64,000 bases of DNA, taken from an uncultured Lachnospiraceae bacterium (GTDB lineage Bacteria; Bacillota; Clostridia; Lachnospirales; Lachnospiraceae). The notes beneath the pieces are model-generated. The model did no database searches and was not told the DNA's origin. It was given only the letters and a program-made list of their open reading frames with translations. Below are positions 16,782-24,901 of this stretch, one piece after another (the first letter of the stretch is position 1; every line of letters starts with the position of its first letter). Position numbers and translations under genes: made by a program. The DNA lies in the NCBI GenBank assembly GCA_947625775.1, contig CANQPM010000007.1, positions 1-64,000 of the forward strand, in the 5' to 3' direction.

Positions 16782-17681
16782 ATGAAAACAAAAAATCACG
16801 ATATGCAAGACAAAAATGCAGTTATCAAGGCGAAGAATGCAGTAATAAAAGCATTAGATCAAAATGAAAACGGCACAATAGATATTGAAGATATTATAGT
16901 TTTAGCTATCAAAACGCCTGGTGTACATATAACAAGAGCAAGCTTTTTGAAAAAAGAGTTATTCAAAAACCACCCGCAAGAAGTAGTTGATAAAGCAATT
17001 GCCACCACTCCTGCTCAAGCTGGAATTCCCGCAGATGAAATAGACAAAATAGCGAATGAGGTTATCAAATTTGAGCGCAACTGTGTATCAGGAATTTCCA
17101 CTGCATTAGGTGTTCCTGGCGGCTGGGCAATGGCTGCAACTATCCCAGTTGATATCACTCAATATTACGGATATACTCTCCGTGCAACCCAAAAACTACT
17201 TTATCTTTACGGTTTTCCTGAAATAGGTTCTAACGAAGATGGACTACAACTTGATAGCCAAACTATCAATCAAATAATACTGTGCATCGGAGTCATGAAC
17301 GGTGTTGCTGGGGCAAATAATGCAATTAAAGGCATGGCAAAGGCATTAGCCGTAGGCGTTGAAAAGAAACTACTTAATACGGCGCTAACAAAGGGAACTT
17401 TCTATCCGTTAGTAAAAGCTATTGCAAAATGGTTTGGCGTAAAAATGACAAAAACTATTTTTGCTGGATTTTTCAAAAAAGCAATCCCCATTGTTGGCGG
17501 CGTTGTCGGTGGCGGAATAACATTCTTTTCATTCAAACCATGTTGTTATAGATTAAAGAATGTTCTTCAGGATACTATGCTCTCAAACCCTAACCACAAG
17601 TCTTCAGCTGAAGAAGATAAATTTGTCACAAGTATAACAGAAGGAACTGTTATTGATGTTGATTACAGCGAAATCAAATAA
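16782..17681 (+). CDS. EcsC-like membrane-associated protein with EF-hand-like loop
   Basis: A 299-residue protein. Residues 26-37 (DQNENGTIDIED) match a Ca-binding EF-hand/dockerin-type loop, with acidic or Asn residues at positions 1, 3, 5, 9 and 12 and Gly at 6. The main part resembles EcsC-family proteins: GVPGGWAMAATIPVDITQYY, then LYLYGFPE, and several Gly/Ala-rich helices (IVGGVVGGGITFF near 240) that could dip into a membrane. No signal peptide. ATG follows AGGAGGATATTCA. Codon use is AT-rich compared with the GC-richer genes on both sides, and the gene is followed by the stub of a DUF1016 gene, both signs of acquisition. The EcsC assignment is by remembered motif and is moderate; the function is unknown. 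Confidence 0.62.
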   Translation: MKTKNHDMQDKNAVIKAKNAVIKALDQNENGTIDIEDIIVLAIKTPGVHITRASFLKKELFKNHPQEVVDKAIATTPAQAGIPADEIDKIANEVIKFERNCVSGISTALGVPGGWAMAATIPVDITQYYGYTLRATQKLLYLYGFPEIGSNEDGLQLDSQTINQIILCIGVMNGVAGANNAIKGMAKALAVGVEKKLLNTALTKGTFYPLVKAIAKWFGVKMTKTIFAGFFKKAIPIVGGVVGGGITFFSFKPCCYRLKNVLQDTMLSNPNHKSSAEEDKFVTSITEGTVIDVDYSEIK

Positions 17682-17685
17682 ATTC

Positions 17686-17858
17686 TAATTTCAACCAGAA
17701 ATAAAATCTGCCAAACAACCAATTTTGCTATGGTTGAAATTTACTGGAATATCGAAAAATCAATCATTGAAAAACAAGGCGACAATGATAAGACTAAGTA
17801 TGATACAGATTTGATAAAAGAGTTACCTAAGCAAATGGCTCCGAATATCGGATTTTAA
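17686..17858 (+). pseudogene. Remnant of a YhcG/DUF1016 nuclease, N-terminal part
   Basis: The plus strand reads, from about 17686, RNKICQTTNFAMVEIYWNIE and then KSIIEKQGDNDKTKYDTDL, IKELPKQMAPNIGF before the TAA at 17856-17858. This matches the N-terminal helical module of DUF1016 proteins (pattern: AxxxxNxxMVxxYWxIGxxIVExE, then YGxxLIxELxxxL). The catalytic C-terminal half is absent, and no strong ribosome-binding site precedes. A different, intact member of the family lies at 21877. Probably a leftover of an insertion that also brought the AT-rich gene at 16782. Confidence 0.65.
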
Positions 17859-17922
17859 TGCGAACAATTAGTAAAAATGCACAGAAATTTTATATGCAAT
17901 CTTCGGAAAGTAATGCATCTGC

Positions 17923-17962
17923 CCGCCGCCTGTTTTATCAACAAGGCGGCGGACAGTTTTAT
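17923..17962 (+). terminator. Hairpin between the DUF1016 remnant and pcrA
   Basis: CCGCCGCCT and AGGCGGCGG make a 9-bp GC stem with a 12-nt loop, followed by ACAGTTTTATTTT on the plus strand. It sits 7 bp past the pcrA stop and may act for both directions. Confidence 0.7.
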
Positions 17963-17968
17963 TTTCAC

Positions 17969-20431
17969 CTAATTTGGCAGTTTTTTAAGCTTGGCAAACG
18001 CAGCGTACATTATTTTATTGCCATACTCATCAAAATCAACCGTTATTTTATAGTCCCGCGTATCTTTTTCGATATTCAGCACTGTGCCGTCGCCAAATTT
18101 GATATGGCGCACTCTGTCGCCTGTCTGGTATTCTGGCGCTGCCGCTGTCGGCATGCCTTTTGTAATGCCTTCGAGCGACTTTGCTATGTATGGCTTGTTC
18201 GCGCTTGGCGTTTCTTTTTTTCTTGCTACCGCTTTCGGTCTTGACACAAGTATTTCGGAAATGTCCTTTTTCCTGCCTAGGCTTGAAACGCTTTCTTGTG
18301 AAGGATTGTCAAATACAGTGTCGCTCAGCTTTTCGCGCTTTGCATTTCTATTGCTGTATGAGTTCAGGTAGTTCTCCGCCGCGCTCCAATTATTTGCGTC
18401 GCCTGCGTTAAACGGCTTTGTCTTGAACAGCCCCCGCTCATATGAGGCATCGTCATAGCTGTCCTCCCGCACATTATTTGAGGGAAGGCTGTTGTCAAGA
18501 AGCGATTCGGGTATCTCGCGCACAAAACGGCTTACCGCATTATACTGAGTTTCACCGCGTATCATTCGCTTTTTCGCGTAAGTAATCGTCAAATCGTCCT
18601 TTGCCCTTGTAATGCCAACATACGCAAGCCGCCGCTCCTCCTCGAGTTCTGACAAGTCGCCGCTGCTGATTGTCATATAGCTTGGGAATATGCCCTCCTC
18701 AAGTCCTGCAAGATACACCTGTGAAAATTCAAGGCCTTTCGCGCTGTGCAGCGTCATGAGCAGCACCTTGTTATCGTCACTGCCAACGCCGTCAATATCC
18801 GCGACAAGCGCCACCTCCTCCAGAAATTCTGAAAGCGTCGCCTTCTCGCCCTGCTCCTCTTTCTCCTGCTCAAAGCTTACAAGCTTTGTTATAAGCTCAT
18901 CTATGTTTTCAATCCTGTCTTTTGCGTCTTCATCATCTGATTCTTCAAGCGCTTTTACATACGATGTAGTTTCGATTACATCTGTTATTAATTCTTCAAG
19001 CGGACAAAATTCAAGCCGTGTCCTAAAGCCGCGTATCATAGTGTTAAAGTCTTTCAGCTTCTGCCCTGATTTACTGCCCGCCAGCGACGGTATGCTGTCT
19101 ATCTGGGAAAGCGCCTCAAAAAAGCTTATTCCGTTGCTGTCCGCATACGCCTGAACGCGGTCTATGCTCGCAGCTCCTATACCCCTCCTCGGCACATTGA
19201 TAATGCGCTTTACCGCCAAATCGTCTTTACCGTTGTCAATGGTTTTCAGATACGCAAGAATGTCCTTTATTTCCTTCCGCGCATAAAAATTTACCCCGCC
19301 GACGACATTATACGGAATGTTCAAGCCTATAAAGCTTTCCTCCAAAAGGCGCGACTGCGCATTTGTCCTGTAAAGCACGGCGCATTCCCTGTAATCGCTG
19401 ACAAGCTCCCGCTTTTTTCTCCTGATGTCGCCCGCGATATAATCCGCCTCCTCATGGGCTTCGTCAAAGCTTCTGAAATGTATGCGGTTGCCTGCCCCCT
19501 CGTCTGTCCAGAGCGCCTTGTCCTTCCGCGCCGCATTGTTTTTAATGACGGCATTGGCGGCGTCGAGTATATTCTGCGTCGAGCGGTAGTTCTGTTCGAG
19601 CTTTATTACCGCAGCTTCGGGATAAACTATCTCGAAATCAAGAATATTCCGTATATTTGCCCCCCTGAATTTGTATATGGACTGGTCGTCATCGCCTACC
19701 ACGCACAGGTTTTTGTTTTTTGCCGCCAAAAGCCTTATAAGCTCAAACTGCGCCATGTTTGTGTCCTGATACTCATCAACCATAATATACTGAAACCTGT
19801 TCTGATAATTTTCAAGGACATCAGGACAGCTTTTAAACAATTCCACTGTCTTCACTATTATGTCATCAAAATCAAGGGCGTTATTTTTATTTAATAACGA
19901 CTGATATTCTGTATATGCGGCTGAAATTTTCCTTTTCGTATAATCTCCTGCGGCAGTCCTGTCGTATTCAGCAGGCGTTATGAGATTGTCCTTCGCCGAC
20001 GAAATAGCGCTGAGTATCGTGCGCTCCTTGAGCATTTTTGTATCTATGTCAAGCTTTTTGCAGACGTCCTTCATCACGCTCTTGGAGTCGTCGGCATCAT
20101 ATATGGTAAAGCTGTTGCCATAACCTATTTTGTCTATGTAACGGCGCAAAATCCTAACGCATGTGGAGTGAAAAGTAGCTACCCATATGCTCTCCGAGCC
20201 ATATCCCACAAGCTTGTCCACTCTCTCCCGCATCTCGCCTGCCGCCTTGTTTGTAAAGGTAATCGCCAGTATGTTCCATGGATTTACACCCATGCTCTCT
20301 ATCAGATAGGCTATGCGGTGCGTGAGCACTCTTGTCTTGCCTGAGCCCGCGCCAGCCAGTATCAGCACTGGTCCTTTCGTCGTAAACACGCCTTTTTTCT
20401 GTTGTTCATTCAAAGTATCATAAATGCTCAT
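17969..20431 (-). CDS. pcrA: ATP-dependent DNA helicase PcrA (UvrD/Rep family)
   Basis: An 820-residue superfamily 1A 3'-5' helicase. Motif I is AGAGSGKT at 26-33, motif Ia NILAITFTNKAAGEMRERV follows, motif II is DEYQDTN near 225, motif III is GDDDQSIYKFRGA, motif IV region EQNYRST, motif V TLHSAKGLEF near 580 and motif VI EERRLAYVGITRA near 620. The C-terminus (YQTGDRVRHIKFGDGTV) is the Tudor-like domain that binds RNA polymerase in PcrA. Length and order agree with the Firmicutes enzyme, which acts in repair and transcription-replication conflicts. The ATG at 20431 follows AAAGGAGAG, a little far upstream. It diverges from the lipoprotein gene at 20593. Confidence 0.97.
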   Translation of the reverse strand: MSIYDTLNEQQKKGVFTTKGPVLILAGAGSGKTRVLTHRIAYLIESMGVNPWNILAITFTNKAAGEMRERVDKLVGYGSESIWVATFHSTCVRILRRYIDKIGYGNSFTIYDADDSKSVMKDVCKKLDIDTKMLKERTILSAISSAKDNLITPAEYDRTAAGDYTKRKISAAYTEYQSLLNKNNALDFDDIIVKTVELFKSCPDVLENYQNRFQYIMVDEYQDTNMAQFELIRLLAAKNKNLCVVGDDDQSIYKFRGANIRNILDFEIVYPEAAVIKLEQNYRSTQNILDAANAVIKNNAARKDKALWTDEGAGNRIHFRSFDEAHEEADYIAGDIRRKKRELVSDYRECAVLYRTNAQSRLLEESFIGLNIPYNVVGGVNFYARKEIKDILAYLKTIDNGKDDLAVKRIINVPRRGIGAASIDRVQAYADSNGISFFEALSQIDSIPSLAGSKSGQKLKDFNTMIRGFRTRLEFCPLEELITDVIETTSYVKALEESDDEDAKDRIENIDELITKLVSFEQEKEEQGEKATLSEFLEEVALVADIDGVGSDDNKVLLMTLHSAKGLEFSQVYLAGLEEGIFPSYMTISSGDLSELEEERRLAYVGITRAKDDLTITYAKKRMIRGETQYNAVSRFVREIPESLLDNSLPSNNVREDSYDDASYERGLFKTKPFNAGDANNWSAAENYLNSYSNRNAKREKLSDTVFDNPSQESVSSLGRKKDISEILVSRPKAVARKKETPSANKPYIAKSLEGITKGMPTAAAPEYQTGDRVRHIKFGDGTVLNIEKDTRDYKITVDFDEYGNKIMYAAFAKLKKLPN

Positions 20432-20592
20432 ATGTCAATGCTCTCCTTTCCACAGCTTTTTCAGTATATCAAAAATTTCGCCGTTTGAGAAGTGCTTTTT
20501 GTCAAAAACAGAACAAACTTTTGGTACGTATTTCTAATCACTGCATAAAATAAATAATAGAGTTTTATTAAATGTAAATCGGAGGAGTTTTT

Positions 20593-21621
20593 ATGAAAAG
20601 ACAAAAAACACTCGCCGCGCTGCTTGCCGTGCTTCTGCTTGTCGCTGCGGTTCTTGGCGGCTGCGGCAAAAATTCGGGCAAAGGAGCAAACGGAACTAAG
20701 GTTATCCTAAACGAAGTGGCGCACTCAATTTTTTACGCCCCTATGTATGTCGCGATTGAGGAGGGATATTTTTCAGAGGAAAAAATCGACCTTGAGCTTG
20801 TGACAGGGTACGGCGCAGATAAGACTATGACTGCGCTGCTCACGGGAGAGGCGGATATCGGCTTTATGGGCTCGGAGGCGTCAATTTACACCTATCTCCA
20901 AGGCGCGCAGGACTATGCCATAAATTTTGCGCAGCTTACGCAGCGTGCGGGAAACTTTCTCGTGAGCCGAAAGCCGATTGACGATTTTAAGTGGGATATG
21001 CTTAAAGGAAGCTATGTGCTTGGCGGGCGCAAGGGCGGCATGCCGCAGATGGTCTTTGAGTACATACTGAAAATGAATCGGATTAATCCTGATACTGATT
21101 TGAATATCGACACAAGCATTGATTTTGGCTCTACCGCCGCCGCTTTTGCAGGCGCGAAGGAGGGCGAAGCGGGGTATGCCGATTTTACGGTTGAGTTCGA
21201 GCCGCATGCTACGTCGCTTGAAGCTCAGGGAGAGGGATATATCGTGGCATCGCTTGGCACGGATTCGGGCTATGTGCCTTACACTGCTTTTTGCGCGAGA
21301 AAAAGCTATTTTGCGGAACATCAGGATGTACTGCTTGGCTTCACAAAGGCGCTGCAGAAGGGAATGGATTATGTAGCATCACATTCCGCCGATGAGATAG
21401 CGGCTGTTATTCAAAAACAGTTTCCTGAAACCGACCTTGAAACTATCACGACCATAGTATCAAGATATAAAAATCAGGACACCTGGAAAAGCGACCTTGT
21501 CTTCACCGAGGACAGCTTTAAGCTTCTGGAAAATATTTTAATGGAAGCGGGCGAGCTTGAAAAATATGTGCCGTATGAGGATTTGGTGGATAATACTTTT
21601 TCCGAGAAGGTAAAGAATTAA
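20593..21621 (+). CDS. ABC transporter substrate-binding lipoprotein (NMT1/SsuA type)
   Basis: A 342-residue lipoprotein. The signal peptide ends in a lipobox, VLGGC, with Cys near residue 25. The mature part is an NMT1/THI5-like periplasmic-binding fold: FYAPMYVAIEEGYFSEE near 50, then MTALLTGEADIGFMGSEA, the pattern shared by binding proteins for thiamine precursors, alkanesulfonates and nitrate-like ligands. No permease or ATPase gene is adjacent, since the neighbours are pcrA and a nuclease gene, so its transporter partner is elsewhere. The ATG at 20593 follows CGGAGGAGTTTTT. A strong terminator follows at 21639. The ligand cannot be assigned. Confidence 0.88.
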   Translation: MKRQKTLAALLAVLLLVAAVLGGCGKNSGKGANGTKVILNEVAHSIFYAPMYVAIEEGYFSEEKIDLELVTGYGADKTMTALLTGEADIGFMGSEASIYTYLQGAQDYAINFAQLTQRAGNFLVSRKPIDDFKWDMLKGSYVLGGRKGGMPQMVFEYILKMNRINPDTDLNIDTSIDFGSTAAAFAGAKEGEAGYADFTVEFEPHATSLEAQGEGYIVASLGTDSGYVPYTAFCARKSYFAEHQDVLLGFTKALQKGMDYVASHSADEIAAVIQKQFPETDLETITTIVSRYKNQDTWKSDLVFTEDSFKLLENILMEAGELEKYVPYEDLVDNTFSEKVKN

Positions 21622-21638
21622 ATTGAATGTAATTAAAC

Positions 21639-21682
21639 AAAGGGACTACTACACTAACATGGTTAGTGTACAGTCCCTTTTC
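21639..21682 (+). terminator. Terminator of the orphan binding-protein gene
   Basis: AAAGGGACT and AGTCCCTTT with a second stem TACACTAAC/GTTAGTGTA inside, followed by TTCTAT. The base composition of both ends allows action in either direction. Confidence 0.85.
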
Positions 21683-21820
21683 TATAACAGTTTGCTGATA
21701 TTTCTTTTGCGGAGTGCTGAAATTTCAAGTCTGCTCGTAAGCCGCTTTCTGATACCACTCCCTCGCTCTGCTGTTTTCCACATTGACAAACAGACGATAT
21801 TGCGATCATAACAATAACTC

Positions 21821-21849
21821 AGATTTTCCACATGCTGTGTGGAAAATCT
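21821..21849. other. 12-bp hairpin beyond the yhcG stop
   Basis: AGATTTTCCACA, loop TGCTG, TGTGGAAAATCT, 28 bp past the end of the nuclease gene. No T tract on the minus strand, so it is an uncertain terminator. Confidence 0.55.
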
Positions 21850-21876
21850 TTGGATAAGTTATTTCTGGCAGCTTTA

Positions 21877-23046
21877 TTATGTAACATTTTTCTCTGTATC
21901 CAACAGTCTTTTTAAATCTTCAATATCTGGCAAAGCTCTCCGCAGCTCCTCAGACATATCCTTTGATGTCTTATAAGTAGCTACTCCCATCGGTTTGGTA
22001 TAATCCTGAATCACATAGTCCACAAAAGACCTGTTCATATCTTTACACAGAATAATTCCAATGGCAGGATTTTCATGCGGCTTGCGTTCATAACCGTCAA
22101 GCACACTCAAATATCCCTGCATCTGTCCCAGATATGATGTCTTAAATTTTCCTCTTTTTAATTCTACTGCAACAAGGCAGTTTAATTCCCGATTGAAAAA
22201 TAGAAGATCAATATACTGATCTTCCCCAAAGGCATCTAAACGGTACTGATTTCGGATAAACGCAAAATCCTTTCCAAATGTCAGAATGAAATTTTTTATA
22301 TTATGAATGATGGCATTTTCCACTATCCTTTCATCAATATCAGAACAGTCCCTGACATCCAGTTCCTCCACATTAATATAATCAAGAAGATATTCGTCCT
22401 TAAATGCTTCTATTGCTCTCAGTGCCTGCTGTCCTGCAGGAAGAGCCCGTACAAAATTGTTTGGAAGTTTTCCTTGATGATGATAATCATCCGCGTCAAG
22501 ACTTCTTTTCAGCGCTTCTACAGTAAAATGCTCATCGGCACACCGTTTGATGTAAAAAAGCCGTTCTTCAAAATTTTTTATTTTTCCAAGAATTACCCTA
22601 TGGTGAGTAAAACCTATATGCAGAAACGCATCTATTGGAAAGTCATAGGAATTTGGAACTTGCAGATTCCAAATTATTTCAATTTTATTTTTTTCTATTT
22701 TGGAATTTGCAAGTTCCAAATTGACGGATTCATTATCTATAATATTCGCGTGTTGTTCAACGCAATCCAGCATTTTCCATTCTTCATAAAAAGTACGCAT
22801 ATATCGCAGATTTCGAGATGTAAATCCTCTAAGCCCAGGTAATTCTTTATCAAGCTGTTCACTAATGGCATCAATTGCTCCTTTACCCCAAAAACCATTG
22901 CGTGAATTCAAGGATATGTACTTGCCAATGCCGTAATAAAGCTGCAGCTGTTTCTCATTCACATTCCTTGCGGCATCATATTGACTTTGTAATATTGCTG
23001 TTTTTATTTCCCTGACAGCATCATCATAATTCTGTAAATCACCCAT
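21877..23046 (-). CDS. PDDEXK nuclease-domain protein, YhcG/DUF1016 family
   Basis: A 389-residue DUF1016 protein. The N-terminal helical module (residues 1-170) has the family pattern YYGIGKYISLNSRNGFWGKG, then LRGFTSRNLRYMRTFYEEW and ILGKIKNFEERLFYIKRCAD. The C-terminal half contains the PD-(D/E)XK nuclease core: DQYIDLLFFNRELNCLVAVE and LKRGKF, giving Asp, Glu and Lys in the expected order, then the Gln-rich helix LGQMQGYLSVLDG. Members are often found as solitary genes and near defence loci or mobile DNA; a role in anti-phage or recombination processes is suggested in general but not shown here. Start ATG at 23046. It stands alone on the minus strand. Confidence 0.9.
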   Translation of the reverse strand: MGDLQNYDDAVREIKTAILQSQYDAARNVNEKQLQLYYGIGKYISLNSRNGFWGKGAIDAISEQLDKELPGLRGFTSRNLRYMRTFYEEWKMLDCVEQHANIIDNESVNLELANSKIEKNKIEIIWNLQVPNSYDFPIDAFLHIGFTHHRVILGKIKNFEERLFYIKRCADEHFTVEALKRSLDADDYHHQGKLPNNFVRALPAGQQALRAIEAFKDEYLLDYINVEELDVRDCSDIDERIVENAIIHNIKNFILTFGKDFAFIRNQYRLDAFGEDQYIDLLFFNRELNCLVAVELKRGKFKTSYLGQMQGYLSVLDGYERKPHENPAIGIILCKDMNRSFVDYVIQDYTKPMGVATYKTSKDMSEELRRALPDIEDLKRLLDTEKNVT

Positions 23047-23194
23047 GGTTTATCTCCCTTTAAAATTAACTTTATAAGAATTAATCAGTTTGTCTGATAA
23101 ACTCAGCATTGCGCCCTCTAAGACGGATTCACACCCACTCAATTTTCAGGCAACAGGAATAATGATGAATTGCATTAAACTCTGCGCTTTGATT

Positions 23195-24091
23195 TCACAC
23201 CTCACGCATATTCTCCAGCACATACATCGTCATTTCTTTGTCAACTCTCATGCCTGTAGACTTTTCTGTGCCTGTTATATATATTTTGTATATTCCTGCC
23301 TTGTTTAGATTGTAGTTGCCGTATATGTTAAGACTGTACTCGTATGTATTGTACAGCGCGCCGTTTGCATTTTTCATGCCAAGCTCTCTCTTGACCGTGT
23401 CAACGCCTGCCCCTAGCGGAATGTAAAGCGTGTCGTCACCGATGTCATTTTGGAGGTAAATTGAAGGTCTTACGCTGTTCCATGGGTTTTTCTCGTTTAA
23501 GTCCGTGGGATCCCAGCCGCGCAGAGGACTGTCCGCGGCAATCTCCATCATTTCGGGCTTGCCGAGAGGTCCAGGATTTTCAGCGTCATCATAAATAACG
23601 ACCTCCGTTCCAGGTCTGCAGTTTTCATATATCCATTTTGCGTCTGCGCATGCAAGCCTTATACAGCCCATTGATGCCTTTTCGCCCAGCATGTTATACT
23701 GTTTCCAGTTCAGGCTTGCGGGGTTTGCGGAATTATACGGTATAGAGTGGAGCATTATATGGTTATTTACCCTGACGGCATACTGTGTGTACGAGCCGCC
23801 GAACATTTCATGCCACTGGTAATAGCTGCTTGTTTTGTATGTGCCAAGCGGAGTGCCTGACGCTGCCTTGCCCGTGGAGCAGGCAAATACACGTACAGGT
23901 ATGCTGAATGTCCCGCTGTCATCTCTTTCATATATCGTGATACAGTTTGCGGCTCTGTTTATCCTGATTTGGTAATCAGGGCGGCCGTCCTCCTCAGCGT
24001 ATGATGTAAAGCTGCCTGTAATTTGGAAAAAACATACTGCCATAAAAAGCGCAAGAAAATGTAATGCTGCATTTACAAAAGCCTTTTTCAT
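23195..24091 (-). CDS. Secreted L,D-transpeptidase (YkuD domain)
   Basis: A 298-residue exported enzyme with an N-terminal signal peptide (LHFLALFMAVCFFQITG). The YkuD catalytic core spans about residues 40-185: IRINRAANCITIYERDD, the conserved His in IMLHSIPYN near 115, and the active-site motif KASMGCIRLACADA with the nucleophile Cys near 143, followed by the usual PGTEVVIYDD. It would form 3-3 cross-links in peptidoglycan or attach proteins to it. The C-terminal 110 residues (LYNTYEYSLNIYGNYNLNKA) look like a beta-rich bacterial Ig-type module. ATG follows AGGAGGACAAAAA. A structured repeat lies between it and the upstream DUF4340 gene, so it may be a separate unit. Confidence 0.93.
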   Translation of the reverse strand: MKKAFVNAALHFLALFMAVCFFQITGSFTSYAEEDGRPDYQIRINRAANCITIYERDDSGTFSIPVRVFACSTGKAASGTPLGTYKTSSYYQWHEMFGGSYTQYAVRVNNHIMLHSIPYNSANPASLNWKQYNMLGEKASMGCIRLACADAKWIYENCRPGTEVVIYDDAENPGPLGKPEMMEIAADSPLRGWDPTDLNEKNPWNSVRPSIYLQNDIGDDTLYIPLGAGVDTVKRELGMKNANGALYNTYEYSLNIYGNYNLNKAGIYKIYITGTEKSTGMRVDKEMTMYVLENMREV

Positions 24092-24224
24092 TTTTTGTCC
24101 TCCTCGTGCCGTATTATCATACCAGCTTTTCTATGATACAACACTTTGGTAATTTTGGCTAGTGGGTTTATTTTCATAACATATGTTTTTTTGTATGTAC
24201 GTCGGCTTGCGCCATGACAAAGTA

Positions 24225-24290
24225 ATATATCCCATTCAGACCTGCCTGCGCTTAGTGCCGACGCTTCCAAAAGGTCTTCATGGGATATAT
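24225..24290 (-). repeat. Structured intergenic repeat, short form
   Basis: ATATATCCCATTCAGACCT (24225-24243) and AGGTCTTCATGGGATATAT (24272-24290) pair over 17 of 19 positions with one 2-nt internal loop. The 28-nt apex read on the minus strand includes TTGGAAGCGTCGGCACTAAG. The same core, GGAAAGCGTCGGCACTTAGC next to ATATATCCCCT, occurs in the long element at 58012. It begins 8 bp past the DUF4340 stop codon. Confidence 0.7.
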
Positions 24291-24298
24291 CACCCAGC

Positions 24299-24883
24299 TC
24301 ATTCTGTTTCTGCCACTTCTGTTTCTGTCATTTCCGTTTCAGTTTCTTCCGCCGCAATGTCATCAATGGTTATGTCAATGTTGTTTACAAAGCTGCCCTC
24401 CAAGGTATAAACTGTGGCAGAATCCATTTCCAATACTGTGCAGTAATAGCTTGATGTTATGCTGTTGTAGTCGCCTATGGATATGGTACAGCCCTTTTCG
24501 CCGTTCTTTATTTTTACCTCTGTGCTGCCCTTGCCGCCGTCCAGCCCGTACTGGCTGTAATCAGTGACATTTTCTATTCTGTTTTCCGATTTGACGGGGA
24601 GGAGCCGCTCTAATATTGAAGTCACCTTGTCCGCGTCAATCTCCTTATCGCTGTACTCCTCGCACTTCCATTCATCGCCGCTCTTTTTGAGCGTCAGCGT
24701 TTCGTCATTATCAGCGATTACAAAATCCGTGACTTCATCTGCACTCAGATCATTCAGAATGTAGCCTTCTTCTTTGTTATTTTCGCTTGACTCAGACGGC
24801 ATTTTTGACAATGCCAGAAATGCCGCCGCTGCTATGACAAGAATTATCAGCAGTACTATAAGCTGTTTTTTCTGCCTTTCCAT
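24299..24883 (-). CDS. DUF4340 domain protein, membrane-anchored
   Basis: A 194-residue protein with one N-terminal membrane helix (LIVLLIILVIAAAAFLAL) and an extracytoplasmic DUF4340-type domain (DEVTDFVIADNDETLTLKKS, GDEWKCEEYSDKEIDADKV, VTDYSQYGLDG). The tail is a Glu/Thr low-complexity run. In many bacteria DUF4340 genes follow a GldG-like permease gene, as here. ATG follows ACGGAGGTAAGTT; the gap to the upstream permease gene is 18 bp, so it is the third gene of that operon. It is shorter than many DUF4340 proteins, which often carry two tandem domains. The function is unknown, probably an accessory part of the exporter. Confidence 0.85.
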   Translation of the reverse strand: MERQKKQLIVLLIILVIAAAAFLALSKMPSESSENNKEEGYILNDLSADEVTDFVIADNDETLTLKKSGDEWKCEEYSDKEIDADKVTSILERLLPVKSENRIENVTDYSQYGLDGGKGSTEVKIKNGEKGCTISIGDYNSITSSYYCTVLEMDSATVYTLEGSFVNNIDITIDDIAAEETETEMTETEVAETE

Positions 24884-24901
24884 AACTTACCTCCGTAAAT
24901 A

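Noticed and set aside
21623-21811. 62-codon frame after the orphan binding-protein gene
   Set aside because: It spans the terminator hairpin at 21639 and starts within it.
24088-24270. 60-codon minus-strand frame ending at the L,D-transpeptidase start
   Set aside because: It runs through the structured repeat at 24225, lacks a ribosome-binding site and has no protein-like features.
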